DNA from: Bradyrhizobiaceae bacterium PARB1
GTDB lineage: Bacteria > Pseudomonadota > Alphaproteobacteria > Rhizobiales > Xanthobacteraceae
Direction of reading: 5' to 3'
NCBI GenBank assembly: GCA_002256345.1
Contig: NKIY01000001.1
Coordinates: 1 to 64,000 of the forward strand
Length of the DNA: 64,000 nt
The notes below the pieces were generated by a model, which saw only the letters and a list, made by a program, of their open reading frames with translations, was not told the origin of the DNA and made no database searches. This document shows, piece by piece, positions 44,777 through 54,102 of this stretch; position 1 is the stretch's first letter; each line of letters opens with the position of its first letter. The position numbers and the translations under genes were made by a program.

Positions 44777-45301
44777 TCACCACGGTAGGCCGCATAGATC
44801 CAATACGCCCTCATGCGGTGCGCGTTTCAGATAATAGACCAGCGGCCGCATGACATCGAAGCGGACGCGCTCGCCTTTCTGCTCGGCGAAAACCTCGCCC
44901 ATGAACGGCTTCCAGTTGCGGCTTGTATAAAAGTCCGTCATGTCGGGATCGCAAAACAGCAGCGCAAAATCGTTGGAGCGCTCGTCGCGCAATGTATGCA
45001 AGGCGGCATCGATCGCCACGCTGGCAAGGCCCTGACGGCGGAAATCCGGATGTGTAAGCACGCCGCCGATGCCGCCGATCCGGATCGGACGGTCTCGCCA
45101 GATACCCTCGCGGCGGTACAGTCCGACATGGCAGACGGGCTGCTCGTCGGCCTCGACGATCACGCGCAAATCCGCATGCGCGAACTCCACATTCGCCCAG
45201 GGTAATTGCGCCATGGTTTCCGGCGGCCAGACCAGGTCGAACAGTGGCTTGACGCGCGGCCAGGCGGAATCGCCTGTCACGATTTCGATCTCGATACTCA
45301 T
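44777..45301 (-). CDS. GNAT-family N-acetyltransferase
   Basis: 174 residues from ATG 45301, with GCGGAA upstream; the frame opens earlier but without support. Acetyl-CoA site GGVLTHPDFRRQGLASVAIDAAL (residues about 80-102, R/Q-x-x-G-x-G/A). Substrate unknown; no neighbour hints. Confidence 0.82.
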   Translation of the reverse strand: MSIEIEIVTGDSAWPRVKPLFDLVWPPETMAQLPWANVEFAHADLRVIVEADEQPVCHVGLYRREGIWRDRPIRIGGIGGVLTHPDFRRQGLASVAIDAALHTLRDERSNDFALLFCDPDMTDFYTSRNWKPFMGEVFAEQKGERVRFDVMRPLVYYLKRAPHEGVLDLCGLPW

Positions 45302-45416
45302 TTCCGCTGATGACCTCTGCGTCTGGTGCAGCCTTATAGAGCGGTGCGTGGGTAGAAACTTATCGAATGTGGTGTTTATGTGAGGAAAATCTTCTAGAGA
45401 TATCAAGGGTTGTGGA

Positions 45417-46658
45417 ATGACCGAGGCGGAGCTCACCAAATATCAGCGCTGGGCGATTTTGGCCGGCGCAGCGACGCTGCTCAGCCTGGCGATGGGCATG
45501 CGCCAGAGCTTTGGCCTGTTTCAGCCGTCGATCCTCCGCGACACCGCCATCACCACCGCCGATTTCTCGCTGGCCACAGCCTTGCAGAATGTCATCTGGG
45601 GTATTTCGCAGCCGTTCGTCGGGGCCATCGCCGATCGTTATGGCACCCGCTGGGTGATGATTTCCGGCGTCTTCATCTATGCGGCGGGCCTCGTTTTCAT
45701 GCTGTTCGCCACCACGCCGCTGTATTTCACGCTCGGCGCCGGCCTGTGTGTCGGTCTCGCGCTGTCCTGCACGGCTTCGAGCATGACGATGACCGTCGCC
45801 TCGCGCTCGGTCTCCGCCGCCAAGCGGAGCGTCACCATGGGCGCGGTGTCGGCCGCGGGCTCGCTCGGTCTGGTCATTGCTTCGCCGCTGGCACAGACGC
45901 TGATTTCCACCGCCGGCTGGCAGGTGGCGCTGATCGGCTTCCTTGGTCTTGTGGCCGTGATGCTGCCTGCCGCCTTGCTCGCAGGCAAGTCCGACAAGAT
46001 AGAGCGTGCAGCTGTCGATGAGCTGCCACAATCGCTCGGGCAGGTCGTCCAATCCGCGCTTGGCCATTCCGGCTATATCGTGCTGGCGCTGTCGTTCTTC
46101 GTTTGCGGTCTGCAACTCGTCTTCATCACCACGCATCTGCCGAATTATCTCGCCACCTGCGGGCTCGACGCGTCGCTCGGCGCTACGGCGCTTGCCCTGG
46201 TCGGCCTGTTCAACGTGTTCGGCTCCTATGCATTCGGGTGGCTCGGCGGCCGCTATCCCAAGCAGATTTTGCTCGGCGGAATTTACATCGCGCGCTCATT
46301 GGCGCTCGCCGCCTATTTCTATTTCCCGGCGACGCCGACCACGACCTTGGTGTTCGCCGCGGTGCTTGGCTCGCTCTGGCTCGGCGTGGTGCCGCTGGTG
46401 AACGGTCTTGTGGCGCAGCTGTTCGGCCTGCGCTTCATGGCGACGCTCACCGGAATCGCCTTTCTCAGCCATCAGGCGGGCTCTTTCTTGGGCGCGTGGG
46501 GCGGCGGCGTGATCTTCGCGCATCTCGGCAATTACGACCGCGCATGGCAGGCCGCAGTGGTGATCGGCCTGATCGCGGGCTGCTTCCAGATGCTGATGAA
46601 CGTGAAGCCGCCGGTGCGGCGCGATGCGGTGCCGCAGGTGGTGCCGAACGCAGCTTGA
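45417..46658 (+). CDS. MFS transporter
   Basis: 413 residues, 12 membrane segments. The signature loop GAIADRYGTRWV lies between helices 2 and 3, followed by GWLGGRYPKQ in the second half. It is similar to oxalate/formate-type antiporters (QSFGLFQPSILRD). Substrate not known. Preceded by AAGGG-type purines and followed by a perfect hairpin. Confidence 0.88.
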   Translation: MTEAELTKYQRWAILAGAATLLSLAMGMRQSFGLFQPSILRDTAITTADFSLATALQNVIWGISQPFVGAIADRYGTRWVMISGVFIYAAGLVFMLFATTPLYFTLGAGLCVGLALSCTASSMTMTVASRSVSAAKRSVTMGAVSAAGSLGLVIASPLAQTLISTAGWQVALIGFLGLVAVMLPAALLAGKSDKIERAAVDELPQSLGQVVQSALGHSGYIVLALSFFVCGLQLVFITTHLPNYLATCGLDASLGATALALVGLFNVFGSYAFGWLGGRYPKQILLGGIYIARSLALAAYFYFPATPTTTLVFAAVLGSLWLGVVPLVNGLVAQLFGLRFMATLTGIAFLSHQAGSFLGAWGGGVIFAHLGNYDRAWQAAVVIGLIAGCFQMLMNVKPPVRRDAVPQVVPNAA

Positions 46659-46681
46659 TCGCACGGAGAGGGGTGGGCGAT

Positions 46682-46714
46682 TTAACGGGAACCTTCTATA
46701 AAGGTTCCCGTTAA
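46682..46714. repeat. Perfect inverted repeat between the MFS and sod genes
   Basis: TTAACGGGAACCTT (46682-46695) and AAGGTTCCCGTTAA (46701-46714) pair at all 14 bases around CTATA. No T-run follows. It ends 33 bases before the superoxide dismutase ATG and could be a terminator-like hairpin for MFS mRNA or an operator for sod. Confidence 0.6.
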
Positions 46715-46747
46715 GCCAACTCTCCCATTAACGTGGACCTTGACCCC

Positions 46748-47347
46748 ATGACCTTCACGCTTCCCGATCTGCCCTACGCCTATGACGCGCTCGCGCCCCA
46801 TATGTCGAAGGAAACGCTGGAATTCCATCACGATAAGCACCATCAGGCTTACGTGACGAATGGCAACAACCTGCTGAAGGGCACCGAATTCGAGGGCAAA
46901 TCGCTCGAGGAAATCGTGAAGGGCTCGTTCGGCAAGAATGCTCCGCTGTTCAACAATGCCGGCCAACACTACAACCATCTCCACTTCTGGAACTGGATGA
47001 AGCCGAATGGCGGTGGCGACAAGCTGCCGGGCCGCCTCGCCAAGAAGATCGACGAGGATCTCGGCGGTCTCGACAAGTTCAAGGCGGATTTCGCTGCCGC
47101 TGGCGCCGGCCAGTTCGGTTCGGGCTGGGCGTGGCTCGCCGTCAAGAACGGCAAGCTCGAAGTCTCCAAGACCCCGAACGGCGAAAATCCGCTGGTGCAT
47201 GGCGCGACCCCGATCCTCGGCGTCGACGTGTGGGAGCACTCCTACTACATCGACTACCGCAACCGTCGTCCGGACTATCTGAAGGCGTTTGTCGATAACC
47301 TCGTCAACTGGGAATATGTGGACGAGCTGTTCGGCAAGGCTGTCTGA
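46748..47347 (+). CDS. sodB: Superoxide dismutase, Fe/Mn type
   Basis: 199 residues. Metal ligands: His27 (EFHHDKHHQAYV), the His in NAGQHYNHLHFW, Asp and His in LGVDVWEHSYYIDY. FTLPDLPYAYDALAPHMS is the typical start. It dismutates superoxide in the cytoplasm; iron versus manganese cannot be told. Ends with a clear intrinsic terminator. Confidence 0.95.
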   Translation: MTFTLPDLPYAYDALAPHMSKETLEFHHDKHHQAYVTNGNNLLKGTEFEGKSLEEIVKGSFGKNAPLFNNAGQHYNHLHFWNWMKPNGGGDKLPGRLAKKIDEDLGGLDKFKADFAAAGAGQFGSGWAWLAVKNGKLEVSKTPNGENPLVHGATPILGVDVWEHSYYIDYRNRRPDYLKAFVDNLVNWEYVDELFGKAV

Positions 47348-47372
47348 TCGCATTTGCGTCGGTAACGCAAGG

Positions 47373-47404
47373 AAGGGCGGTAGCTCCTGCTACCGCCCTT
47401 TTTT
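47373..47404 (+). terminator. Intrinsic terminator after sod
   Basis: AAGGGCGGTAGC (47373-47384), TCCT loop, GCTACCGCCCTT (47389-47400), then a T-run to 47404. Confidence 0.9.
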
Positions 47405-47505
47405 CGTTTTGTGGACATGTCCGCCTCATGCGACCTGCAACTTGCCGCCGCAGATGTGCTGCGGCACAACAGTGAAGACGGGCCGACAAGCGCAGCGGGG
47501 GTTCG

Positions 47506-47880
47506 ATGAATTTCGTTCTGGTTTTCGTAGGCGGCGGTCTCGGCGCAACGCTGCGCCATGTGGTCAACCTTACCTGTGCCCGCTGCATGGCCCCGGGATT
47601 TCCGTGGGGCACTTTCATCATCAACATCACCGGCTCCACCATGATGGGTCTGATCGCCGGCTATCTCGCCTTCAAGGGCGAGGCTTCCCAGCCATGGCGC
47701 CTGTTCCTGATGACCGGCATTCTCGGTGGCTACACCACATTTTCGGCCTTCTCCCTCGACACCGCATTGCTCTATGAACGCGGCGAAATGGGGCTTGCAC
47801 TGGCCTATGTGCTTGGCTCGGTGGTGCTTTCGATTGCGGGCCTGTTTGCCGGCTTGGCCTTGGTGCGCCACTTCGCCTGA
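47506..47880 (+). CDS. crcB: CrcB-type fluoride ion channel (Fluc)
   Basis: 124 residues with four membrane segments and the Fluc motifs GGGLGATLRHVV, GTFIINITGSTMMG and GGYTTFSAFSLD. It exports fluoride as a dimer. No fluoride riboswitch consensus is visible upstream. GCGGGGG precedes the ATG. Confidence 0.92.
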   Translation: MNFVLVFVGGGLGATLRHVVNLTCARCMAPGFPWGTFIINITGSTMMGLIAGYLAFKGEASQPWRLFLMTGILGGYTTFSAFSLDTALLYERGEMGLALAYVLGSVVLSIAGLFAGLALVRHFA

Positions 47881-47892
47881 GCGGCGCTTGCG

Positions 47893-47913
47893 CTATGTTA
47901 TAATGTAACATAG
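47893..47913 (+). promoter_or_regulatory. Zur-box-like palindrome overlapping a -10 TATAAT
   Basis: CTATGTTATAATGTAACATAG is a 21-base imperfect palindrome with nine of ten arm positions paired, matching the alphaproteobacterial Zur box (GTTATA-N-ATAAC type). The TATAAT at 47899-47904 looks like a -10 element, so Zur-Zn would block it. It lies 59 bases before the histidine-rich protein and the znu genes. Confidence 0.8.
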
Positions 47914-47971
47914 ATTGGAAGCGTGGCGCCGCGAGCGCCCTGTTTTCATTGGCGTTCCGGCCCGGTTTCCC

Positions 47972-48181
47972 ATGGCACACGCACATTCCCATGATCATGA
48001 CCACCACCCTGGTCACGCGCATGGTCATGCCCATCACAGCCACGACCCGTCGAGCCCGCATCCGGCCCAGCCTTCGCCGTGGTCGATCATGCGCATGTCG
48101 CTGCCCGGCCGGCTCGCCGCCGCACTGACGGTCTCCGCAGCGCTTTGGGCGGTGGTTTTGCTGGCGATGAGGCCGTCATGA
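47972..48181 (+). CDS. Histidine-rich single-pass protein, first gene of the znu operon
   Basis: 69 residues. Thirteen His residues in the first 30 (AHAHSHDHDHHPGHAHGHAH), then Pro/Ser and a C-terminal membrane segment (LAAALTVSAALWAVVLLAM). The stop overlaps the znuC ATG (ATGA), indicating translational coupling. No obvious ribosome site precedes the ATG; translation may start in a leaderless or weak manner. It would place a zinc-binding His tail at the membrane. Not known to me from the literature as a named family. Confidence 0.7.
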   Translation: MAHAHSHDHDHHPGHAHGHAHHSHDPSSPHPAQPSPWSIMRMSLPGRLAAALTVSAALWAVVLLAMRPS

Positions 48182-48936
48182 CGGCGCAGCTCGCCTTTCG
48201 CGACGTCACGCTCGGCTATGATCGCCATCCGGCCGTGCATCATCTGAATGGCGAAGTTTCGCCGGGTGCGTTGCTTGCCGTGATCGGCCCCAACGGCGCC
48301 GGCAAGTCCACGCTGTTCCGCGGCATCGTCGGCATTCTGAAGCCGCTGGCCGGCAAGATCACGCTTGGTGGCCTGAAGCCGCATGACATCGCTTATCTTC
48401 CGCAAAGCGTCGACGTCGATCGGAGCTTCCCTATTTCGGTGTTCGATTTCGTGGGCACCGGTCTGTGGCGTACCACCGGCATCTTCGGCGGTCTTGGCAC
48501 GAAAGCGCGCGAGCAGATCGCGCATGCGCTCGCTGCTGTCGGTCTCAACGGCTTCGAGAATCGCAATATCGGCACGCTCTCCGGCGGACAGATGCAGCGC
48601 ATGCTGTTCGCGCGCGTGCTGCTGCAGGACGCCGACGTCATCGTGCTCGACGAGCCGTTCAATGCCATCGACGCGAAGACGACCATGGACCTGATTGCGC
48701 TGGTGCAGCGTTGGCACGGCGAGGGGCGTACGGTGCTAGCCGCCCTGCACGACATGGAGATGGTGCGTGCACACTTCCCACAAACGCTGCTGCTCGCGCG
48801 CGGCGCGGTGGCCTGGGGGACGACGGCCGACGTGCTGACCGCGGAAAATCTCTCCGAAGCGCGCCGTATGTGCGAGGCCTTCGACGATACCGCCGCGGCC
48901 TGTGCGGTCGATCACGAGCGATCGCAGGCGGCATAG
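48178..48936 (+). CDS. znuC: ZnuC, zinc ABC transporter ATPase
   Basis: 252 residues. Walker A GPNGAGKST, signature LSGGQMQR, Walker B VIVLDEPFNAID and the H-switch ALHD. Drives ZnuB/ZnuA import. Its start lies within the stop of the preceding small protein; two bases separate its stop from znuB. Confidence 0.93.
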   Translation: MTAQLAFRDVTLGYDRHPAVHHLNGEVSPGALLAVIGPNGAGKSTLFRGIVGILKPLAGKITLGGLKPHDIAYLPQSVDVDRSFPISVFDFVGTGLWRTTGIFGGLGTKAREQIAHALAAVGLNGFENRNIGTLSGGQMQRMLFARVLLQDADVIVLDEPFNAIDAKTTMDLIALVQRWHGEGRTVLAALHDMEMVRAHFPQTLLLARGAVAWGTTADVLTAENLSEARRMCEAFDDTAAACAVDHERSQAA

Positions 48937-48938
48937 CG

Positions 48939-49808
48939 ATGCTTTACGATGCGCTGATCGCGCCTTTCATCGATTTCGAGTTCATGCGCCGTGCGCTGGC
49001 GGGGGTGATCGCGCTTGCCCTCGGCGGTGCACCGATCGGTGTGTTTTTGATGCTGCGGCGGATGAGTCTCGTCGGAGACGCCATGGCTCACGCAATCCTG
49101 CCCGGTGCGGCGATCGGCTTCCTGTTCTCCGGCCTCAATCTTTTTGCGATGACTTTTGGCGGATTGATCGCAGGCTTTTCCGTCGCACTGCTCGCAGGCC
49201 TCGTCTCGCGGGTCACGGTGATCAAGGAAGATGCCTCGCTCGCGGCCTTCTATCTCGTCTCGCTTGCGGTCGGCGTCACCATCGTGTCCATGCGCGGCAC
49301 CAATATCGACCTGCTGCATGTGCTGTTCGGGAATATTCTCGCCCTCGACGATCAGACACTGCTGGTGATCGCCTTCAATGCGACCATCACCCTTGTGGTG
49401 ATGGCCGTGATCTATCGTCCGCTGGTGATCGAATGCGTCGATCCCGTTTTCCTGCGCACCGTGTCGCGCGCGGGCGCACCGGCGCATCTCGCTTTTCTTG
49501 CGCTGGTCGTCGTCAATCTCGTCAATGGTTTTCACGCGCTCGGCACATTGCTGGCGGTCGGGCTGATGATCTTGCCTGCTGGCATCGCGCGGTTCTGGTC
49601 GCGCGACATCACCGGCATGATGCTGATCTCGGTGGCGAGCGCGATGTTCTCCGGTTACGGCGGTCTCGTGATCTCATTTCAGACCAAGGTGCCGTCTGGG
49701 CCCGCGATCATCCTCGTGGCGGCAGTTCTGTATGTATTTTCGGTGTTCTTCGGCAGTGTGTCCGGGCTTTTGAAACAGCTGTTTCCGGGCCGACATCTTG
49801 AGGCTTGA
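48939..49808 (+). CDS. znuB: ZnuB, zinc ABC transporter permease
   Basis: 289 residues with about eight membrane segments; segments GVFLMLRRMSLVGDAMAHAILPGAAIGFLFSG and GFHALGTLLAVGLMILPAGIARFW are typical ABC-3 permease parts. Two bases after znuC; the stop is followed immediately by znuA. Confidence 0.93.
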   Translation: MLYDALIAPFIDFEFMRRALAGVIALALGGAPIGVFLMLRRMSLVGDAMAHAILPGAAIGFLFSGLNLFAMTFGGLIAGFSVALLAGLVSRVTVIKEDASLAAFYLVSLAVGVTIVSMRGTNIDLLHVLFGNILALDDQTLLVIAFNATITLVVMAVIYRPLVIECVDPVFLRTVSRAGAPAHLAFLALVVVNLVNGFHALGTLLAVGLMILPAGIARFWSRDITGMMLISVASAMFSGYGGLVISFQTKVPSGPAIILVAAVLYVFSVFFGSVSGLLKQLFPGRHLEA

Positions 49809-49810
49809 TT

Positions 49811-50737
49811 GTGATCTCCTTGCGTAATTCTTGCGGCGCGCTGCTCGGCGCGATCCTGCTGCTCGTCTCGTCGATCACGCCGTCTTGGTCGCAGGACAAG
49901 ATGAATGTCGTTGCCAGTTTCTCCATCCTGGGTGACTTCGTGCGCAATGTCGGCGGGGAGCGAGTCGCTGTGACCACGCTGGTCGGTCCTAATGGCGATG
50001 CGCATGTCTACACGCCGACGCCGGCCGACGCGAAAACCATCACTTCGGCCAAGCTCGTCGTCGTCAACGGGCTTGGTTTTGAGGGCTGGCTGCCGCGCCT
50101 CGTCAAATCTGCGGGCGGCAAGGCTGACATCGTCACCGCGACGCAGGGCATCAAGCCGCGCGAAACGGAGGAGGGCGGGCACGACCACGGCGGCAAGCAC
50201 GATCACGGCCATGATGATCCGCATGCCTGGCAGTCAGTTGCCAATGCGAAGGTCTATGTCGCGAATATCCGCGATGCGCTGGCGAAGGCCGATCCGGCAG
50301 GCGCCGATGTCTACAAGGCCAATGCGGAGGCCTATCTGATCGAATTGACTAAACTGGAAGGCGAGGTGAAAGCCGCTGTCGCCGGCATTCCGGAGGCCCA
50401 GCGCAAGGTCATCTCGACCCACGACGCCTTCGGCTATTTTGCCGCGGCCTACGGCATCCAGTTCATCGCGCCGCAGGGTGTGTCCACCGAATCCGAGGCG
50501 TCGGCGCGGGACGTCGCCCGCATCATCACCCAGATAAGGCAGGCGAAAATACCCGCGGTGTTTCTGGAAAATGTGAGCGATCCCCGCCTGATTCGCCGGA
50601 TCGCCGCCGAGACCGGCGCAAAGATCGGTGGAACGCTGTATTCGGACAGTCTGACGGCCGAAAACGGCGATGCACCCACTTACATTGCCATGGTCAGGCA
50701 CAATATAAAGGCGCTGGCGGGCGCGCTGACCCCATAG
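49811..50737 (+). CDS. znuA: ZnuA-type zinc-binding periplasmic protein
   Basis: 308 residues. Signal peptide (ALLGAILLLVSSITPSWS), cluster A-I fold with zinc ligands in GDAHVYTPTPADA and STHDAFGYFA, and a His-rich loop GGHDHGGKHDHGHDDPH (about residues 120-136). GTG 49811 is preferred over TTG 49805 since GAGG is seven bases before it. Operon end; hairpin follows. Confidence 0.93.
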   Translation: MISLRNSCGALLGAILLLVSSITPSWSQDKMNVVASFSILGDFVRNVGGERVAVTTLVGPNGDAHVYTPTPADAKTITSAKLVVVNGLGFEGWLPRLVKSAGGKADIVTATQGIKPRETEEGGHDHGGKHDHGHDDPHAWQSVANAKVYVANIRDALAKADPAGADVYKANAEAYLIELTKLEGEVKAAVAGIPEAQRKVISTHDAFGYFAAAYGIQFIAPQGVSTESEASARDVARIITQIRQAKIPAVFLENVSDPRLIRRIAAETGAKIGGTLYSDSLTAENGDAPTYIAMVRHNIKALAGALTP

Positions 50738-50753
50738 GCCGCGCTCCCAACCG

Positions 50754-50792
50754 CCTCATCCTTCGAGAGCCCTTCTCGGGATGAGGTCTTTG
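50754..50792 (+). terminator. Hairpin after znuA
   Basis: CCTCATCC (50754-50761) pairs with GGATGAGG (50779-50786), with an inner CGAGA/TCTCG stem; TCTTTG follows. Also resembles a dispersed rhizobial repeat. Confidence 0.6.
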
Positions 50793-50809
50793 TTTGGAGA
50801 ACCTTCGCA

Positions 50810-51862
50810 ATGACGACTGCCGCTTCCGAAAAAATCCCCGTGACTGTGCTGACCGGCTATCTCGGCGCCGGCAAGACGACGCTCTTGAACCGCATCCTCA
50901 CGGAGAATCACGGCAAGAAATACGCCGTCATCGTCAATGAATTCGGCGAGATCGGCATCGACAACGACCTCATCATCGGCGCCGATGAGGAAGTGTTCGA
51001 GATGAACAATGGCTGCGTCTGCTGCACCGTGCGCGGCGACCTCGTGCGCATTCTCGACGGCCTGATGAAGCGCAAGGGCAAGTTCGACGCCATCATCGTC
51101 GAAACCACTGGTCTCGCGGATCCTGCGCCGGTCGCGCAGACCTTCTTCGTCGACGAGGATGTGCAGGCCAATGCCCGGCTTGATGCGGTGGTCACCGTAG
51201 CGGATGCCAAGTGGCTGAGCGACCGCCTCAAGGACGCACCGGAAGCCAAGAACCAGATCGCCTTCGCTGACGTCATCGTGCTCAACAAGACTGATCTCGT
51301 CACCGCGCCGGAACTCGCCGAAGTCGAAGCCCGCATTCGCGCGATCAATCCCTATGCCAAACTGCATCGCACACAGCGTGCGCAGGTGAAGCTGGAAGAC
51401 GTGCTCGACCGCGGCGCCTTCGATCTCGATCGCATTCTGGAGATCGAGCCGGAATTCCTCGAAGCCGGCGACGATCACGATCATCACCATCATGATCACG
51501 GTCATGGCCACGATCATCATCACCACCACGATCATGGTCACGGCCTGAAGCACTATCACGACGAAGAGATGCAATCGCTGTCGCTGCGCACCGACAAGGC
51601 GCTCGATCCCTCGACCTTCATGCCCTGGCTCCAGGATCTGATGGCCAAGGAAGGCGGCAAGATCCTGCGCTCTAAGGGCATCATCTCCTTTGCCGGCGAT
51701 GACGACCGCTATGTCTTCCAGGGTGTGCATATGATGCTGGAAGGCGACCACCAGCGCGCCTGGCGCGCCGACGAGAAGCGCGAGAGCCGCCTCGTCTTCA
51801 TCGGCCGTGAATTGCCCGAGCAACTGATCCGCGACGGCTTCGAACGCTGCATTCCCGCCTGA
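50810..51862 (+). CDS. CobW/COG0523 GTPase, zinc-type metallochaperone
   Basis: 350 residues. Walker [10 protein letters not shown], switch region [10 protein letters not shown], metal motif GCVCCTV (CxCC) and a His/Asp-rich stretch of about 25 residues near 220-245. NKTD is the guanine motif. COG0523 proteins with CxCC deliver metal at the expense of GTP; location beside znu suggests zinc. TGATG overlap with the WD40 gene. Confidence 0.92.
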   Translation: MTTAASEKIPVTVLTGYLGAGKTTLLNRILTENHGKKYAVIVNEFGEIGIDNDLIIGADEEVFEMNNGCVCCTVRGDLVRILDGLMKRKGKFDAIIVETTGLADPAPVAQTFFVDEDVQANARLDAVVTVADAKWLSDRLKDAPEAKNQIAFADVIVLNKTDLVTAPELAEVEARIRAINPYAKLHRTQRAQVKLEDVLDRGAFDLDRILEIEPEFLEAGDDHDHHHHDHGHGHDHHHHHDHGHGLKHYHDEEMQSLSLRTDKALDPSTFMPWLQDLMAKEGGKILRSKGIISFAGDDDRYVFQGVHMMLEGDHQRAWRADEKRESRLVFIGRELPEQLIRDGFERCIPA

Positions 51863-52881
51863 TGTCCGATTTCAATCCGCTCAAGGAGCAAGAGTCGATC
51901 GTTTCCGTCACCGACCGCGTGGTCGGGGTCACGATTGGCGCCGCCGTCTCCGCCGTGCATTTTCTCGGCGACAAGGCGGCCTTTGTCGGCGCCGAGGAGA
52001 AGGTGACGCTGGTCGATCAGGGGGGGAACGCATCGCCCGTTGATGTCGCCTTCGGCGGCATCCTGTGCTCGACGTCGGACGGCAAGCGTGTGGTCATGGG
52101 GGCCGACGATGGCAAGGTGCTGGTGCTCGATCAGGCGGGCGCGGTCTCGACCTTCGCCACCGATGCCAAGCGGCGCTGGATCGACAATGTCGCTGTGCAT
52201 CCCGATGGCGCCGTGGCCTGGTCGGCGGGCAAGACCGCTTTCGTGCAGGCGCCGAAAGGTGAGGTGAAGAGCTTCGACGTGCCGTCGACCGTCGGCGGCC
52301 TCGCTTTCGCGCCGAAAGGCATGCGGCTCGGCATTGCGCACTACAATGGCGTGACGCTGTGGTTTCCCAACATGGCCGGCAGCGCCGAAGTGCTGGAATG
52401 GCAGGGCTCGCATCTCGGCGTGGTCTTCAGCCCGGATAACAAGTTTCTGGTCACCGCGATGCATGAGCCGGCGCTGCATGGCTGGCGCCTTGCGGACGGC
52501 AAGCATATGCGCATGACCGGCTATCCCGCGCGTGTGCGCTCGATCGCATGGACCGCCGGCGGCAAGGGTCTTGCGACCTCTGGCGCCGATACGGTGATCG
52601 TCTGGCCGTTTACGACCAAGGATGGCCCGATGGGCAAGGAGCCGGCGATGCTGGCGCCGCTCAAGGCCAAGGTCACCATGGTGGCCTGCCATCCCAAGCA
52701 GGACATTTTGGCTTGCGGCTATAGCGACGGCACGATCCTAATGGTGCGCCTTGTCGACGGTGCCGAGATTCTGGTGCGCGCCAACAAGGGCGAGCCGGTA
52801 ACGGCACTGACCTGGAATGCCCGCGGCTCGTTGCTGGCCTTTGCAGATCAGGCGGGAGATGCCGGGCTGCTGGCGGTGTAA
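51862..52881 (+). CDS. WD40-repeat (beta-propeller) protein coupled to CobW GTPase
   Basis: 339 residues with repeated WD-type blades (for example [49 protein letters not shown]). No signal peptide. The start overlaps the CobW stop, so the two are co-translated. Probable protein-interaction partner for the chaperone; not proven. Confidence 0.85.
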   Translation: MSDFNPLKEQESIVSVTDRVVGVTIGAAVSAVHFLGDKAAFVGAEEKVTLVDQGGNASPVDVAFGGILCSTSDGKRVVMGADDGKVLVLDQAGAVSTFATDAKRRWIDNVAVHPDGAVAWSAGKTAFVQAPKGEVKSFDVPSTVGGLAFAPKGMRLGIAHYNGVTLWFPNMAGSAEVLEWQGSHLGVVFSPDNKFLVTAMHEPALHGWRLADGKHMRMTGYPARVRSIAWTAGGKGLATSGADTVIVWPFTTKDGPMGKEPAMLAPLKAKVTMVACHPKQDILACGYSDGTILMVRLVDGAEILVRANKGEPVTALTWNARGSLLAFADQAGDAGLLAV

Positions 52882-52964
52882 TCCTTGACCTCGTCCCGCT
52901 TGCGGGACGGGACAGGGAAGATGATTGTCATCCGCCTGTCATCTCCTGTACGCATGCAGGCAGC

Positions 52965-53681
52965 ATGAAATTTATCGCCACCTTCCAGACCCTCGATTTC
53001 CTCGACACGCTGCTATCTTTGGCGGCGGCCTTCGTGCTGGGCACGCTGATCGGCGCCGAACGGCAATATCGCCAGCGCACCGCGGGCCTGCGCACCAATG
53101 TGCTGGTGGCGGTGAGCGCGGCGGCCTTCGTCGACCTCGCCATGAAGCTCGACGGCTCCGGCGGGGCGGTGCGGGTGATCGCCTATGTCGTTTCCGGCAT
53201 CGGCTTCCTCGGCGCCGGCGTCATCATGAAGGAAGGGATGAATGTTCGCGGCCTGAACACCGCGGCGACGCTGTGGAGTTCGGCGGCTGTCGGCTCCTGC
53301 GCCGGTTCGGACATGATCGTGCAGGCAACCGCTCTGACGGTGTTCGTGCTGGCCGGCAATACGCTGCTGCGGCCGCTGGTGAATGCGATCAACCGTTCGC
53401 CGATCGATGCGCTGTCCTCGGAAGTCACTTATTACGTGCGCTTGACGGTCACACCGGATGCGGTGGCCGAGATGCGCGAGAAGCTGCAGGACGCGCTCGA
53501 AGCCGCCAAATATCCCGTCGGCGATGTCGAGGTGAATGAGCTGAGCGAGACGCAGCGTGAGATCGTTGCGACATTGGTCTCCACCGCAGTCGATCCGAAA
53601 GAACTCGATGCGGTGCTCGTGAAGCTTGAAGCGCATCCCGGCGTCCGCAACGCCACCTGGGATTCCAGTACCAAAGAGTGA
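52965..53681 (+). CDS. MgtC/SapB-family protein
   Basis: 238 residues with four to five membrane segments ([44 protein letters not shown] and [12 protein letters not shown]-type motifs) and a C-terminal cytoplasmic domain (about 150-235). The family supports growth at low magnesium and in host cells. The hairpin GTCCCGC-tt-GCGGGAC (52892-52907) lies just after the WD40 gene. Confidence 0.9.
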   Translation: MKFIATFQTLDFLDTLLSLAAAFVLGTLIGAERQYRQRTAGLRTNVLVAVSAAAFVDLAMKLDGSGGAVRVIAYVVSGIGFLGAGVIMKEGMNVRGLNTAATLWSSAAVGSCAGSDMIVQATALTVFVLAGNTLLRPLVNAINRSPIDALSSEVTYYVRLTVTPDAVAEMREKLQDALEAAKYPVGDVEVNELSETQREIVATLVSTAVDPKELDAVLVKLEAHPGVRNATWDSSTKE

Positions 53682-53751
53682 TGAATTCCGTCGCGGGAAC
53701 CTTTGGGCTCGCGCGTCCGTTGTCACCGCAAATCAAATTGCGGTGGACGCC

Positions 53752-54084
53752 ATGAGTTCGATGAAGACGCATCTGTTCCGAACCTGTCTCGCGGTGGCTG
53801 CATTGGCAGTCGCAGGTGCAGGCTTGCCGACATCCGCTTCGGCACGCCTGACTTTGGATCCGCCAAAGGCGCGTCTGGCGCAGGCGACACAGCCGCTGCA
53901 ATCGACGCCTGGCGCCGAACGTAAACCGTCAGCACCGGCAGAGTCTTCGACCACGGGGCAGCGTCCGCATGATACGCCGCCACAGCCTGCGCGTCCGGAT
54001 GCCGATGCGAAGGATGCCGGCGCAAAGCCAGCGTTGCCGCCGGCCCCGGCAGAGAAAATGGCGCCGCCGGTCAAGAACAACTAG
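53752..54084 (+). CDS. Exported Pro/Ala-rich hypothetical protein
   Basis: 110 residues. A signal peptide (RTCLAVAALAVAGAGLPTSASA) precedes a low-complexity Pro/Ala/Lys tail. ATG 53752 or 53761 (MKTHLF) are both plausible. Unknown function. Confidence 0.55.
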   Translation: MSSMKTHLFRTCLAVAALAVAGAGLPTSASARLTLDPPKARLAQATQPLQSTPGAERKPSAPAESSTTGQRPHDTPPQPARPDADAKDAGAKPALPPAPAEKMAPPVKNN

Positions 54085-54102
54085 CAGCACGATTTTCGGC
54101 GA

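Noticed and set aside
47405-47505. Fluoride riboswitch before crcB
   Set aside because: The crcB-motif consensus, including the GGxGAUGG-type segment, is absent between the sod terminator and the ATG.
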